DNA of 64,000 bases, taken from assembly GCF_022539665.2 (NCBI RefSeq), contig NC_081340.1:4278001-4342000 (forward strand). The letters are read 5' to 3'. Below are positions 22,367 through 33,821 of this stretch, piece by piece. The position numbers and the translations under genes were made by a program. The stretch comes from Daphnia carinata (taxonomy: Eukaryota; Arthropoda; Branchiopoda; Diplostraca; Daphniidae). Under the pieces are notes generated by a model that saw only the letters and a program-made list of their open reading frames with translations, made no database searches and was not told the DNA's origin. Position 1 is the stretch's first letter. Each line of letters begins with the position of its first letter.

Positions 22367-25300
22367 GTGCCATTTGTTAAACGATATCAACTATAGAAAA
22401 CAGACTCCAACAATTGATTCTTTGATTGAAGTCATTCGAGCGTGCCAATGACTTTGCGATATTAAATTTAGGTTACGAAAATGTTGGGCGGTTGCAATAT
22501 CCTAATTGGCATACAAGAAGAACAAATGCTAGAATGCTTCGGTTCTTCTGGTCTGCCAAACTCATTTCACAAAGACGGTTCATCTGTTAATCAGCATAAT
22601 CCTCAGCTAACCTACCTGAAAGATGTCAAAAATCAATTTCAAATCCCAGTTTACCTTTTCTAATTCGAACAGTTTATCTGAATGTGCGTTCCAATATGTA
22701 CTCGTTAACCAAAAATTATCCTCATATCTTTCAGTGCTAATGTTTCTGTCACAATTATAAAACATAAAAGCAGTTAATCTGTTTTTTTTTTTTTTCAATC
22801 GTCCAGTCTGTTAACTTGTATGAAACCTGGAAGTGATCACGTGCATTTTCCGGTACACGGTTATTCTACATAGCTCGATACCGAAATCTGATTATTCTAT
22901 TGGAATAAACCTGATCTTCGAGTTACACGTGCATAATCTACACACTAGATCTTAAAATTGCTGCTGGCTGACCATCACAGTCAACGGGTGAATGGAAACG
23001 GGCTTTGTAAAACGTTAGCCTACATAGTTATGTCTTGATATTGAAAACTAAGATCGGCAGGTTTTTTTCCCCTCCTATCCAACTGGAGAAACCTTGACGA
23101 GATAACCCGCTGAAAGGCGATATGGATCCCCGCCATTAGAACTTTGCATAAAACGAAACTTTCTTATATTTTGGCAGATTTTTTTTTTCAAGTGATGGAA
23201 AAAAAAAAGGAAAACTTTGAGGATTCCAACACGCATGCTCCAAACAAAGAACCCCCCCCCCCCCCAAAAAAAAAATGTGTTTCTAAAATTCTATTTGTTG
23301 TAGCAGAAGTTTTCAATATAACAAAGATAGTGCAGTTGTTTATCTTTGAACACGGACGAGAGTGGGACTTCGCAAGAGCTTTCACAACTCAGATTGTATG
23401 ATTAACTGTTTTGCAGACCGTTAGAAAATGCCACCAACAATGCCGTTAACCTAGTGAGAAAATCACGAAAAGTCAGAAATCAACCCCCTCCCAAAAAACA
23501 AAAGGAATAACGTTCGTGACCACAAGAAAAAAAAAAGGTGCGGATCTATTATTATAATCGCAATTCCGTGCACAGCTCAAAATTCAAAGCTGCAATTTTG
23601 ACTTCATAGCATCACAGCTTTAAAAAAAAAAAAGCAAAAGTTTTCTCTATCACGTCAGCTACATATCTAAGCGTTAGATCATTTTTTTCCGATCGAAAGT
23701 TTCTATACCACGGAATTTCGTACGGCTGACGCAATCGCATTCATTTTAACTTGAGCTAAAGTCGAAAGTTTCGGCTCCATTATTCACATTTCACAAGCAC
23801 AGCCTCGCTTAAAAGTAATAAGGTGAAAATTTTTAAAAAAGACCTATTTGGTTAGGCAGCCCTTGGTAACATTTGAAAGTCGATTGCGTTTGCCTATCCA
23901 CGAGTTAATGGCAAACGAAAAATTCACAATGGGGGAATAACCGTTCAAAAGGTACTAAACGTCACGGTGCTCAATCAACTTGTTGATTGATGCAAAACAT
24001 GGAGAACGCCAACTTTTACCGCCGACCTTGGCGTATTATTAGATCAAAGAAAGGGGTAAAAAAAAAGGTAATAATAACAGTTAGGGGTACTAATGAACGC
24101 AAAACATTTCCTAAACAAAAAAATAGAAACAAAGCTGTTTCTTGATTCAATGACTGGGCAGTTTCAATTTCAATGTTTGAACGTTCTGAAATGAAAAACA
24201 TGTTTTTTTCATTCAAGGTAACTTCTTCGTGTTTACCTTGGTGTTAACGACAGACGCCGACCCTGCCAATAAAATTAAGGTCTTGTTTTTAGTCTTTGAA
24301 GGTTTTGCTTGCCCTAATTTGATGGATCTGGCATGGCCGTAGAATTTTAAAAAATTCCCAAATCCACGAAAGATGTATCCAATTAAATTCGATTTAGACG
24401 ATACACGATATTTGCATCGATTCGAACCATATTAAGACAACGTTTTGGGCAGGTACCTGGCCGGATACAGCGTGGGTGGTTCTCGTTGATGACCAAAAAA
24501 ATTTCAAGAAAATTGGCACGGGGGAACGATCTGGTGAATTGCTAAGAGGCAGATTTCTCTTAGTTTTCTAGGACCATTTTTGTAATGTGACCCATATAGA
24601 AAAAAGAGAAAAAAAAAATTGTATTCAAACGACGGGACGCATATGTGACTGCGATATTCTACGCGTCTCTATTTCGAAGGGTTTTACACCTTGAGATATG
24701 TAAAAGAAAAAGAAGTTTTCATCCACTTTATCCGGTAAAAATTGTGAACACAAGGAACCGGCCATTGGATTCTCGTCAAACCGGGCCAAGGTCCGTATTC
24801 ACTCTATGTCTAGCAGGCGGCATTGGCCGTCAGACTAGAGTCCATATTCATTCATTCATCAGCCTAAGGTTACGCATATCTTTAGAGATCGTTTCTGATT
24901 GATGGCCTACAGTTAATTGAATTATTGTTCGTGACATTGCTCTCATTTTGAATGCATTTTTGTTGTTATGCAAGCGAACATCCAATTGCTCGTACGAAAG
25001 AGAAATACTTTTGATCGCATTCGAGAAGATTTAGAATTAAGTTAAAACAGTGGGACATTGTTGACCAATAGTTACCAGCAGAAGTCGCATATTTACATTT
25101 CTACACATTTGAATAGCGATATCTAAGAAGCTTAACCGGTTCTTTCGTCGTCTTTTATTTCATTGACCAAGTCTGCAATCGTAGACAGATAAGCGGCAAA
25201 GCGAAACATGGTCTATCGTAAAAAACCAAAAAAAATGGGTCGCATTAAAATCTCCAATCTTTTTTTTTTCTCGACTAGCAATTCGCATAATTTTGGGCTC

Positions 25301-26393
25301 GCAAAGAGAAACGGACAGGTTCTCTATCCAGACAGAAGCTACAATTCGTATAAATAAAATGATGTCATAAAAAAAAAAAAGAGAATGGTGAGATATCTGG
25401 GCGTTCTTATGTCCCATAATGCCCATCAGACACAAAATAGAAACTCTTTTGCGACTAAAGTTCGAGATTGCCTGATCAAATTTTCCAAGTCAAATGGGAT
25501 AGAAAGGCCAGAGAAAACCGTTGGGCAACGGACGCTCATCGTAGTAGTATTTGAATAGCCTATACTGGTACTTTAACGTTAAAAACCGCGCGCAACAAAA
25601 CCCGGCATTTAGAGTGCACCCGTATGTATGACTCGTAGGCTTTAAGCAAGTGAACGTTGTGCTTGCGCAATGTTTTTAGCTATTGGGCACAGGGAAACCA
25701 TATATTTTTTTTCTTTAACAATGGGTCTTTCGGCTAATGTTTGTAGGTCAAAAAGAAAAATACAAAACAATCCCGCCTACCGCAAATTAAAACAATTCGA
25801 ATGAGGTATTCACAAAAAGAGGCCAACCAGGCCCTTGAGTTCCACCGCATTCAAGGGTATGCACAATTAGATGCAGGTGGAGCAAATGAGAGAATTCTGC
25901 ATAGCAAAACCTCCTTATCTAGCAGCTTAAACTGGGATGTAATAAGATCAACAACATTCTAAATGTACGATTTTCAATGTAACAATTCCCATTACATAAT
26001 TATTATCAGCTTTTAACGCAAAAACAAAAACCTGTCGCGTAAGGCAAAAAGCGATTCCTTCAACAACAAAAAAAAGTGAAACAACAATTTCCGTTTAACA
26101 ACCAAGAGAGACTCTCTTGCAAGTTGCACGGACTTCAGGGCCAGCGAGTTACTACACGACATTTTTTGAAGTGTGGCAGTTCGGCTAGACGATACACAAC
26201 GTGTAGTTTCAACCTTAGAAAAATGAAAGAGACACATTTTGGAAAGTCAAATGGCACTGGAACCAATACGCCAGACATTAAATTTTATGCTACTACTACC
26301 GGTGCCTCGTTTGGAAAAGAAAAAAAAAAATCCTGTTTCGTACTTTCTGAGTCTGGCTAGTTGTGGGGTCGGTCTAGTTTTCGCTTGCAGCTT
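22367..26393. other. Intergenic region between divergent GYH-1 and KG-1
   Basis: About 4 kb of AT-rich DNA with homopolymer runs, including a C tract near 23251 next to an A tract. Short frames are present but none has a signal peptide, splice structure or recognisable domain. It may hold shared regulatory DNA for the flanking genes. Confidence 0.45.
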
Positions 26394-26513
26394 CCTTTCA
26401 CTCGTCCTTGGTAGTATGTGTGCATTGAAAAAAAAAAAAAAAAATAACTCGCATGTAGATGATTTTCGTTGGACCACATATGGAGCACGCGTTCTTACCC
26501 GACGTGTATAAAA
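26394..26513 (+). promoter_or_regulatory. KG-1 promoter: CCTTTCACTC and TATAAAA
   Basis: CCTTTCACTC at 26394-26403 and TATAAAA at 26507-26513, followed by the ATG at 26626. The same decamer occurs upstream of KG-2 and several GYH genes. Confidence 0.65.
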
Positions 26514-26625
26514 GCGAGAGTAGCTCAATTGCAACTTCACATCCTCACCAACTGTTTGTTCTCTTGGACATCAATCGGCTCACTCGTGCAACACAAATCT
26601 TATTTTTCTTTTTTTGGCAACTATA

Positions 26626-27420
26626 ATGGCGGCTTTTAAAGTAAATTTTATTTCCCTTACATCCCCCCCCCAATTGTGTGAAAAAGACTCAACTTAAATT
26701 TTTTTTTTCTCTCTCCTCTCTGTTCTGGATAGATTGCGTTGATCTTTGTGGCAATGGTGGCAGTGGCTTACGCTGAAGAAGCCGCCCAGGAGAGCAATAT
26801 CGACGATTTGGAGTTGGCTGAATCGAAATCCAAGAAACACGGAGGTTACGGAAGCAGCTATGGCTACTCCGCACCTAGCTACGGAAGCAGCTACGGTTAT
26901 TCCGCTCCTAGCTACGGTTACTCTGCTCCCAGTTATTCCGCTCCCAGCTACGGTTACGCTGCTCCCAGTTACTCCGCTCCTAGTTATTCCGCTCCTAGCT
27001 ACGGTTATGCTGCTCCTAGTTATGGTTATTCCGCTCCTAGCTACAGCTACGGAAGCAGCTACGCATATGCCGCACCCAGCTACGGAAAAGGCAAAGGCAA
27101 AGGTAAAGGTAAAGGCAAGGGTGCAAGCTACGGAAGCAGCTACGGCTATGGCGGTTCCAGCTATGGTTACGGAGGCAGCAGCTACGGTTACGCCGGTAAA
27201 TCATTTTTAACGACCACCCAAGATGGCACTTGAATAATAACGGGTTTTTATGTTGTTTTTTTCAGCACCATCATACGGAAAGGGCAAAGGAAAGGGAAAG
27301 GGTAAATAAATGCAAATATTTTAATCTTTTCCAAACAATTTCCTTCATTTTTGTTTTTGATTAATTTTACGATCAACAGGACAGAGCTACGGATACTCTA
27401 GCTACGGATACGGTTATTGA
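26626..27420 (+). CDS. KG-1: secreted Tyr/Ser/Ala/Pro-rich protein with Lys-Gly tract
   Basis: Four coding exons, 26626-26640 (MAAFK), 26733-27195, 27266-27301 and 27380-27420, encode 184 aa. The signal peptide is MAAFKIALIFVAMVAVAYA. The post-signal segment NIDDLELAESKSKKHG is shared in pattern with KG-2, KG-3 and KG-4. The body repeats SYGYSAPSY/AAPSY, then has a KGKGKGKGKGKG tract and SSYGYGG repeats. The APSY-type repeats recall arthropod cuticular and eggshell proteins, but I cannot assign a named family. A further donor just after the stop (GAG|GTATTT) and an exon at 27502 suggest a spliced 3' UTR. It is likely co-expressed with the other cluster genes through the CCTTTCACTC element. 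Confidence 0.88.
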
Positions 27421-28074
27421 GGTATTTAAAAAATAGAAGATCATTCACGAATCCTTTGATTAATTGATTTTTAAAACATTCAAAAAATTGCTTGATTTGC
27501 AGGGAAAGGAAAGAGCTATTCAATTTGATGACAAGACTCAACCTCTACATAATTAAACAATGTGTTAATTTCCGTAACGATCGTTCCCGTATGTATCCAC
27601 CATGTGCTTGTACGATTGAGCTCAACAACTCTAATTTAAAAATACATCTGTTATAAATAAAACAACGTATTTTCACTTCTTTTTTTTTTTTGTGAGTCAC
27701 CCTTGTTTAACAGACCGCACCCATGTCATGGTTGCGGCTTATTAATGAAACCGCTGAATATAGTTATCGGTAGATTCCTAAACTTTCTTTGCCGTCTTTA
27801 GCGGGCATTTCCCTTTTTTTTAAAATGTAGGTTGAAATGCAATTTACATAACGACAGGTGCTTTTCATTGAAAAAAAACCCCAAAACTTTCTACTTAACA
27901 TGCAACAAGCCTGCCCCACCCTATCTATGTGACATGTTGGCAGATGAATTTGAAACACGCGCCCTTCCAACATGTCCCCCTATTACTATTTTCACGCAGA
28001 GTATTTGACATTTTGATTGCAATAAGAAAACAACGGGGAGCCTTTTACAAGGGGGAAAAAATTATTCCGCGCTG

Positions 28075-28107
<33 letters not shown>

Positions 28108-28977
28108 CAACGACTAGGAGAAAACGAAACGAGTTGAACGCATTCTTATTATTTTTTTTTTGTGCCCAAACTTTTCACGAAATGTTGCAACGATATTCTT
28201 GGAACGAGTCGCTACTCAACGTTAACAGAATGAGAAAAGCCTTGACACCTCACGAGTTTTAACACCTGAACCGATATGTTTTTAATCGAACGTTTTCAAT
28301 TCCGAGAAACATGCATAGGGATAATAAAACGGATTTTTTAAACAGATCCAACGCGTGCAAAAAGTACCGCTTTAAACGGAAACACTTGTTCGTTCATAAA
28401 AAAAAAAAAAAAACGCACATCAAGAGGTAAAAACAGGTTTCAACGCGCTCAATAGAACAACCCTAATTTGGTTATTTGGAACACATCCGGCCGTATGTGT
28501 GCGTGTGTGGTGAGAATAACGAAATCTAGTATTACTTTTACCTCCAAAATAACAACGCGAACTTGATCCACTTTTTCTATCACTATATCAGAGGGCTGCA
28601 TTTTGTAATTACCATAGATATCAAGAAAACAAAAAAACTAGCCGGGTACTAGTTGAAGGTTACAAGATTCCTGTTTTTCTCTCTAACGATTGTTGGAAAT
28701 TATAGGGCGACCTTTCATCTCTGCTGGTATGGGTAATTCACTTTCATGAATTGAATGCTGTTGGTGTGTATGACATAACTGACGTGCACAAAAACAATTC
28801 GTGTAAAAAAAATTTTAATACCGAACGTTCGTTTTTTTGCTCTGGCAACGGTATCGAAGTAAAAGCAACTAGACGCGTACTTTCCGGTGAGATGAACGCA
28901 CTCAAAAGGGCGACTGAATAAAGTTCATTGTTTCGCCCATTCAAATTTCGGAAAATCAAAATCTGTTTGATTTTTAA
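27421..28977. other. Intergenic region KG-1 to GYH-2
   Basis: Contains the KG-1 3' UTR exon (near 27502) and an A27 tract near 28080. Nothing else is recognisable. Confidence 0.45.
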
Positions 28978-29079
28978 ACCTTCACTTTTCGCAGTAAACA
29001 AAGTGGAGGAAAACAAAAAAAGCCACCCACTACGTTTAGATTTTGGAATGCCACTCGAAAATTTGGATGCATATATAAG
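28978..29079 (+). promoter_or_regulatory. GYH-2 promoter
   Basis: TATATAAG at 29072-29079, 79 bp before the ATG. A diverged upstream element (ACCTTCACTT) is at 28978, 84-94 bp before the TATA box. Confidence 0.55.
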
Positions 29080-29150
29080 CCGACAAAATTCTCCACAAAC
29101 AAATCATAGTCGAATTGACATCCCAAGAATCCAGTACACCCCATTAGAAA

Positions 29151-29730
29151 ATGATCGCCTTCAAAGTAAGTTCAATATTTTGAATAAATCAATAGGAAAC
29201 ACATCTTTATCTTCCTGTACTACCCCAAAGATTTTGATTGTCGTTGCCTGCATTGCCTTTGCCATGGCTAGCGAAGTCGTCGAACAACAAGCGGCCGCTA
29301 TCGACTCAGAAAATGGCAAGGATCTGCAAACAGCCGAGGGTACCCTCGGAGTGTACGGAGGTTACGGCGGACTCGGTTATGGGGGGCTTGGCTATGGCAA
29401 TGGGTTGTACGGCAACGGACTCTACGGCGCTGGATATGGTCACGGAATTGGTTATGGAGCAGGTTACGGAGGTTATGGTCTTGGATATGGAGGTAGGCAA
29501 ACACATTTTTATACGAGTTCTGGGCATAGTTGAATTCAATTTTTGAAATGGTAGGATACGGAGCTGGTTACGGATCAAACTATGGACACAACCACGGACA
29601 CAATCACGCCAGTTCTGGTTACACGAGCATCAACAAAGTGATTAGCCATGGATCAAAGAGCCACAGCAACGCACATGCCCTTGGACATGGACATGCTCAC
29701 GGATACGGCCATCACGGACTTGCTTATTAA
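29151..29730 (+). CDS. GYH-2: secreted Gly/Tyr/His-rich protein with an intron missing
   Basis: Three exons, 29151-29165, 29231-29492 and 29555-29730, encode 150 aa. Signal peptide MIAFKILIVVACIAFAMA, then SEVVEQQAAAIDSENGKDLQ, Gly-Tyr repeats and a His-rich end (YGHNHGHNHASSGYTSINKV, GHGHAHGYGHHGLAY). Unlike most paralogues, exons 2 and 3 are joined: GYGAGYGG runs directly into YGLGYGG with no intron, and the joined segment is shorter. The acidic segment lacks the EEQKE block. Role as for the family: predicted extracellular, function unknown. Confidence 0.88.
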
Positions 29731-30928
29731 TATCCACCCTTCATAATGTAAATCGGACTTATAAATCATAGAGTACTAATGTTCTTCGAGACCCTGTATG
29801 GATAGTATGTTCACACGCATAAATATACGTAAGCTTACTTTAAAAGAATCGCATTACTGAAAAAAATGACAGAAGTCCAATTTTCATTGAAATAATTATA
29901 TACAAAAATAATGACGCCACGAAAAGTTGAAAATAATTTCTTTGGTCCTTTCCAATCAACAAAAAAAAGGGCGGACATAAACGTAAAATTCGCAACAACA
30001 ATTTTTTTTTTTTTTATAAAAGAGAAAATGCCCGATAACGCAGGATCAAGTTTGCTCAATTACTGCCTATCTACGTTTGGTGTTGGTTGTTAGAGCAACG
30101 CCAATAAAGAGAAAACATGCCTAGTGTAGTTTTTCAAACCTACTCTAATAACAAGAACATAAAAGTCACTAGTATGCCAAGAGTTCCTTCAATCGCTGTT
30201 ATGATATTTTTTTTTTATTGCCACCTACATTTATAACGAGTCATAGTTTGTCCTTTTTTTGTCGATAGCCAAAACTGAGCACCAATTTTTTTTTTTAAAG
30301 CTAAAACTTGACAGTTTATAGCCAGACAATCGAAAACGCTAGGCAATCAGACCGCGAACGCTTACGTGAAACTATAATAGTTCAACTCCAAAAGAATTCT
30401 CATACAAGTAGAAGAGGGATAGAAAAATAGCGAAAATGCGGAAACGTTTCCCCATTTTAATTTGCAAATGTGTAGGAGAAATGATTAGAGAAAAACTTTC
30501 GAGGGTCTCAATCTCCAGACCTTCCCGGGAAGACGAAACAGGCGCATCGTGGTTTTTTTTTTCTTCAGGAAGGTGTATGATGCATTACATCCTAGAGAAC
30601 CCTAAGGGGTGCGGCGAGAAACATAAAACTAGAAACAATCAGCTGTTTTTGTTTAATAGTTGTGACAAACAAGAAATATGAAAGGTTTAATACATAGCGA
30701 CTTTCTTCTGCACGCAGAGAGAGCGAGCATCCAGTAAATGAATTACTAACCGTATCTTACATAGATATGGCGGTACATGATCAGGGAATTTTAGACAGGA
30801 ACTGTCACCGTTTTCCAAACCTAAATCGAACACAATCTAATCGCAACCAAGCAGACGATTGTGAAACAAAAAGTCCGTTTGTTTTCGAATTTCAATGGTA
30901 AAGCCTGTATCAAATTGAAATGAACAAA
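29731..30928. other. Intergenic region GYH-2 to GYH-3
   Basis: GYH-2 3' UTR and AT-rich DNA with no supported gene. Confidence 0.45.
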
Positions 30929-31024
30929 ACCTTTTACTATATTCACAATACATTGTTCTGCAAATACGATCTACAGCTGGGGTTTTGTGATCAAATGTTT
31001 TGGCTTTCGCCCAAAGTATATAAA
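30929..31024 (+). promoter_or_regulatory. GYH-3 promoter
   Basis: TATATAAA at 31017-31024 in the context CCAAAGTATATAAAGCA. A variant upstream element ACCTTTTACTA is at 30929-30939, 78 bp before the TATA box. Confidence 0.6.
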
Positions 31025-31112
31025 GCAATAGCCATCGAATTCAAAATCATACTCGACTTGACAATCAAAACATCAAGAACACCACTCCACTCCCTATCTT
31101 TAAGGAAAAAAA

Positions 31113-31838
31113 ATGATCGCCTTCAAAGTAAGTTGTTGATTGCTCAACGTAAATCAAAATACAAGTTGCCTTCAGGAATGGCGCAAAATAGATTTTAAAT
31201 TTCCTATTTTACCCCAAAAGATTTTCATCGCCATTGCCTGCATTGTCTTTGCAATGGCTGATGAAGAGCAAAAGGAAGTCGTTGAACAACAAGCGGCCGC
31301 TACCGACTCTGACACAGGCAAGGATCTGCAAACGGCTGAGGGTACCCTTGGAGCGTATGGAGGTTACGGTGGACTCGGCTATGGCAATGGATTATACGGG
31401 CATGGATTGCATGGTGCCGGATATGGTGGACTAGGATATGGCCATGGAATTGGTTATGGGGCTGGTTACGGAGGTTCGAATTTGATTGATTTATAGATAA
31501 TTTGGGGAGATATCTAACTTTAAACATTGTTTTCCCTCATGAAAAGGTTACGGATTGGGTCTCGGTTACGGTGGATATGGTCATGGACACGGAGGTAAGT
31601 AAACCAATTTTGGATTTTTATCAGAGATTAGGAGTCATATTTGGATTGTGATACTATGACAGGATATGGCACTGGTTACGGATCCCACTACGGAAACAAC
31701 CACGGACACAATCACGCCAGTTCCGGTTACACCAGCATCAACAAGGTGATCAGCCATGGATCAAAGAGCCACAGCAATGGTCACGCCCTCGGACATGGTC
31801 ATGCTCATGGATACGGCCACCACGGACTTGCTTATTAA
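31113..31838 (+). CDS. GYH-3: secreted Gly/Tyr/His-rich protein, inverted twin of GYH-1
   Basis: Four exons, 31113-31127, 31221-31473, 31547-31594 and 31663-31838. The spliced protein is 163 aa. Signal peptide MIAFKIFIAIACIVFAMA, acidic segment with EEQKEVVEQQAAATDSDTGK, Gly-Tyr repeats, and the His-rich last exon (NNHGHNHASSGYTSINKV...GLAY). Intron 2 starts GTTCGAATTTGATTGATTTA and ends CCCTCATGAAAAG, almost identical to intron 2 of GYH-1. The two genes lie about 9 kb apart on opposite strands. This points to recent duplication by inversion or to gene conversion. Confidence 0.88.
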
Positions 31839-32919
31839 TACCCTTCCTGTTTCTGAATCATCGCTAGAGCAAAAACTGTACTTATTCGCAAATTCAAAAT
31901 ATAGATTATCGGTCAAAATGCAGACTACAGCTAAAGCGTGTCTAAATTTGATTTCTTGTTTACCGTACGAAATTTACGAAACGGGTTTGCAAAATCGTTT
32001 AGTCAACACAATTTGAGTTGCGAAAACCGGTTTGTCCCTAATAGCAATACTTCACGCACCGAAACAAGCAAAAACAGCATGATTGTTACTTTAAAATAAA
32101 AGGCCACGAGCAGCCGAAAACGTGATTTGAAAAGCCCAATTTGATTTGGAGGAGTTGCTTGTTAAAGTTCAGGTTTTTTTCGCCAATGAAAACCAATTTT
32201 TAAAATATGAGCGGAAGTTCAGATAACCCAAACATCGTGTTAATTACAGTAGTCGCGCAATGGAGTTATTGCGCAACTAACGCCAAAAAATTTTTTTTAC
32301 AGTTTGTTCTAACAGCAAAAGAAAAGCCAACATTTAACGTTTGTTTTTCAAAACAAGGGGCGGAATAACAGGCTATAAACCCTCCACATTAAACTGACCA
32401 TTAAACAGCCACATAAACTTGCAGTTTTCAAATATGTTTGTTTTGTTTTTTAAAATTAGCTCATCGTGAAAGGTTGCCATCAAAATTTTCGCCTGGTCTT
32501 TAGTTCAATGTTGTTTTAACAGCCTATTATATATGTTTTAAAAATGTGTATCGTAGAACAGCAGGTGTAAAAAAAAAGGAATAAACCCCGGATTGAATTC
32601 AAATGAAATTTTCGAAAAGATAAAGGACAGCAAAATAATATGGATTAACCAGCTTTGTTCAGTGGTAGGAGAAAACAAGAGAAATTCGACCTTCAAGAGT
32701 ACGATAGTCTTCAAGCAGCTCAAACAGCAAAATAGATTGTCAATCGTAACAAACGAAAGATTTGTGATTTCATTGCGAACTTTAGAAAAGTCCTTTCCCA
32801 ACGTTTTCATAATCCTAATCCGATACCATCAATTCACTTGCACGCTCGAATGACTTTAATGAAAGGATCGGTTCTTTGTCAATTTCATTGTTAAGGCCCA
32901 TAACGAATGCAATCGACAA
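31839..32919. other. Intergenic region GYH-3 to GYH-4
   Basis: AT-rich, with no gene or named repeat recognised. Confidence 0.45.
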
Positions 32920-33012
32920 ACCTTTCACTCTGTTTTTCTCTTTTCACACAAAATCTATGCCTAACTGTTGATTGCTGTAAGAATGTTTTGGATTTTGGGC
33001 AAAGTATATAAG
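32920..33012 (+). promoter_or_regulatory. GYH-4 promoter: ACCTTTCACTC and TATATAAG
   Basis: ACCTTTCACTC at 32920-32930, TATATAAG at 33005-33012 (context GCAAAGTATATAAGCAG), ATG at 33089. The 75-bp spacing equals that in GYH-1. Confidence 0.7.
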
Positions 33013-33088
33013 CAGTTGGGACCGATCCAAAAATCATACTCAACTTGAATTCTCAAGCATCCAGTACACCTTTCTTCACTCCACTAAA

Positions 33089-33821
33089 ATGATTGCATTC
33101 AAAGTAAGTATTTACTCGCCTTGAACAAGTAAAAGCGAAAATCAGAAGAACAACAAGCAGTCTCTGTACTACACATCTTTCCCTTGCTATGCTACCTCAA
33201 AGGTCTTGATTGCTGTTACATGCATCGTCTTTGCCATGGCTACCGAAGAGCAAAAAGAGGTTGTCGAGCAACAAGGGGCTGCCATCGACGTTGACAGTGG
33301 CAAGGATCTGCAAACGGCTGAGGGAACCCTAGGAGTGTATGGAGGTTACGGAGGACTCGGTTATGGTGGACTTGGGTATGCTGGACTCGGCTACGGCAAC
33401 GGACTTTACGGCGCTGGATACGGAGGACTAGGATATGGTCATGGTATTGGCTATGGAGCAGGTTACGGAGGTTTGAATGTTAATTTTTATGAATAGTTTG
33501 AGAATGGAAATCAATTCGTAACATGTCTTGGTCTATAAAGGTTACGGTTTGGGTTTAGGTTATGGTGGACATGGTCATGGATACGGTAAGGAAACGAGTG
33601 TTGCACAGCTTTTTGTAAAACGCTCACGTGTAAATGTGCCCTGTATTTGTATGGTAGGATACGGCGCTGGTTACGGATCAAACTACGGACACAACCACGC
33701 CAGCTCTGGCTACACCAGCATCAACAAAGTAATCAGCCATGGATCGAAGAGTCACAGCAACGCCCACGCTCTTGGGCATGGACATGGTTACGGATATGGC
33801 CATCACGGACTTGCTTATTAA
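33089..33821 (+). CDS. GYH-4: secreted Gly/Tyr/His-rich protein
   Basis: Four exons, 33089-33103, 33203-33470, 33541-33585 and 33658-33821, encode 163 aa. Signal peptide MIAFKVLIAVTCIVFAMA, acidic EEQKEVVEQQGAAIDVDSGK, an expanded YGGLGYGGLGYAGLGYGNG tract and a His-rich C-terminus (NHASSGYTSINKVISHGS...HHGLAY) with one fewer HNHG unit. Exon 3 ends one codon earlier than in the paralogues (TAC G|GTAAGG) but keeps phase 1, so the frame into exon 4 is preserved. Confidence 0.88.

Noticed and set aside
23188-23401. Poly-Pro or poly-Gly peptide over the C tract near 23251
   Set aside because: It is a homopolymer artefact with no gene structure.
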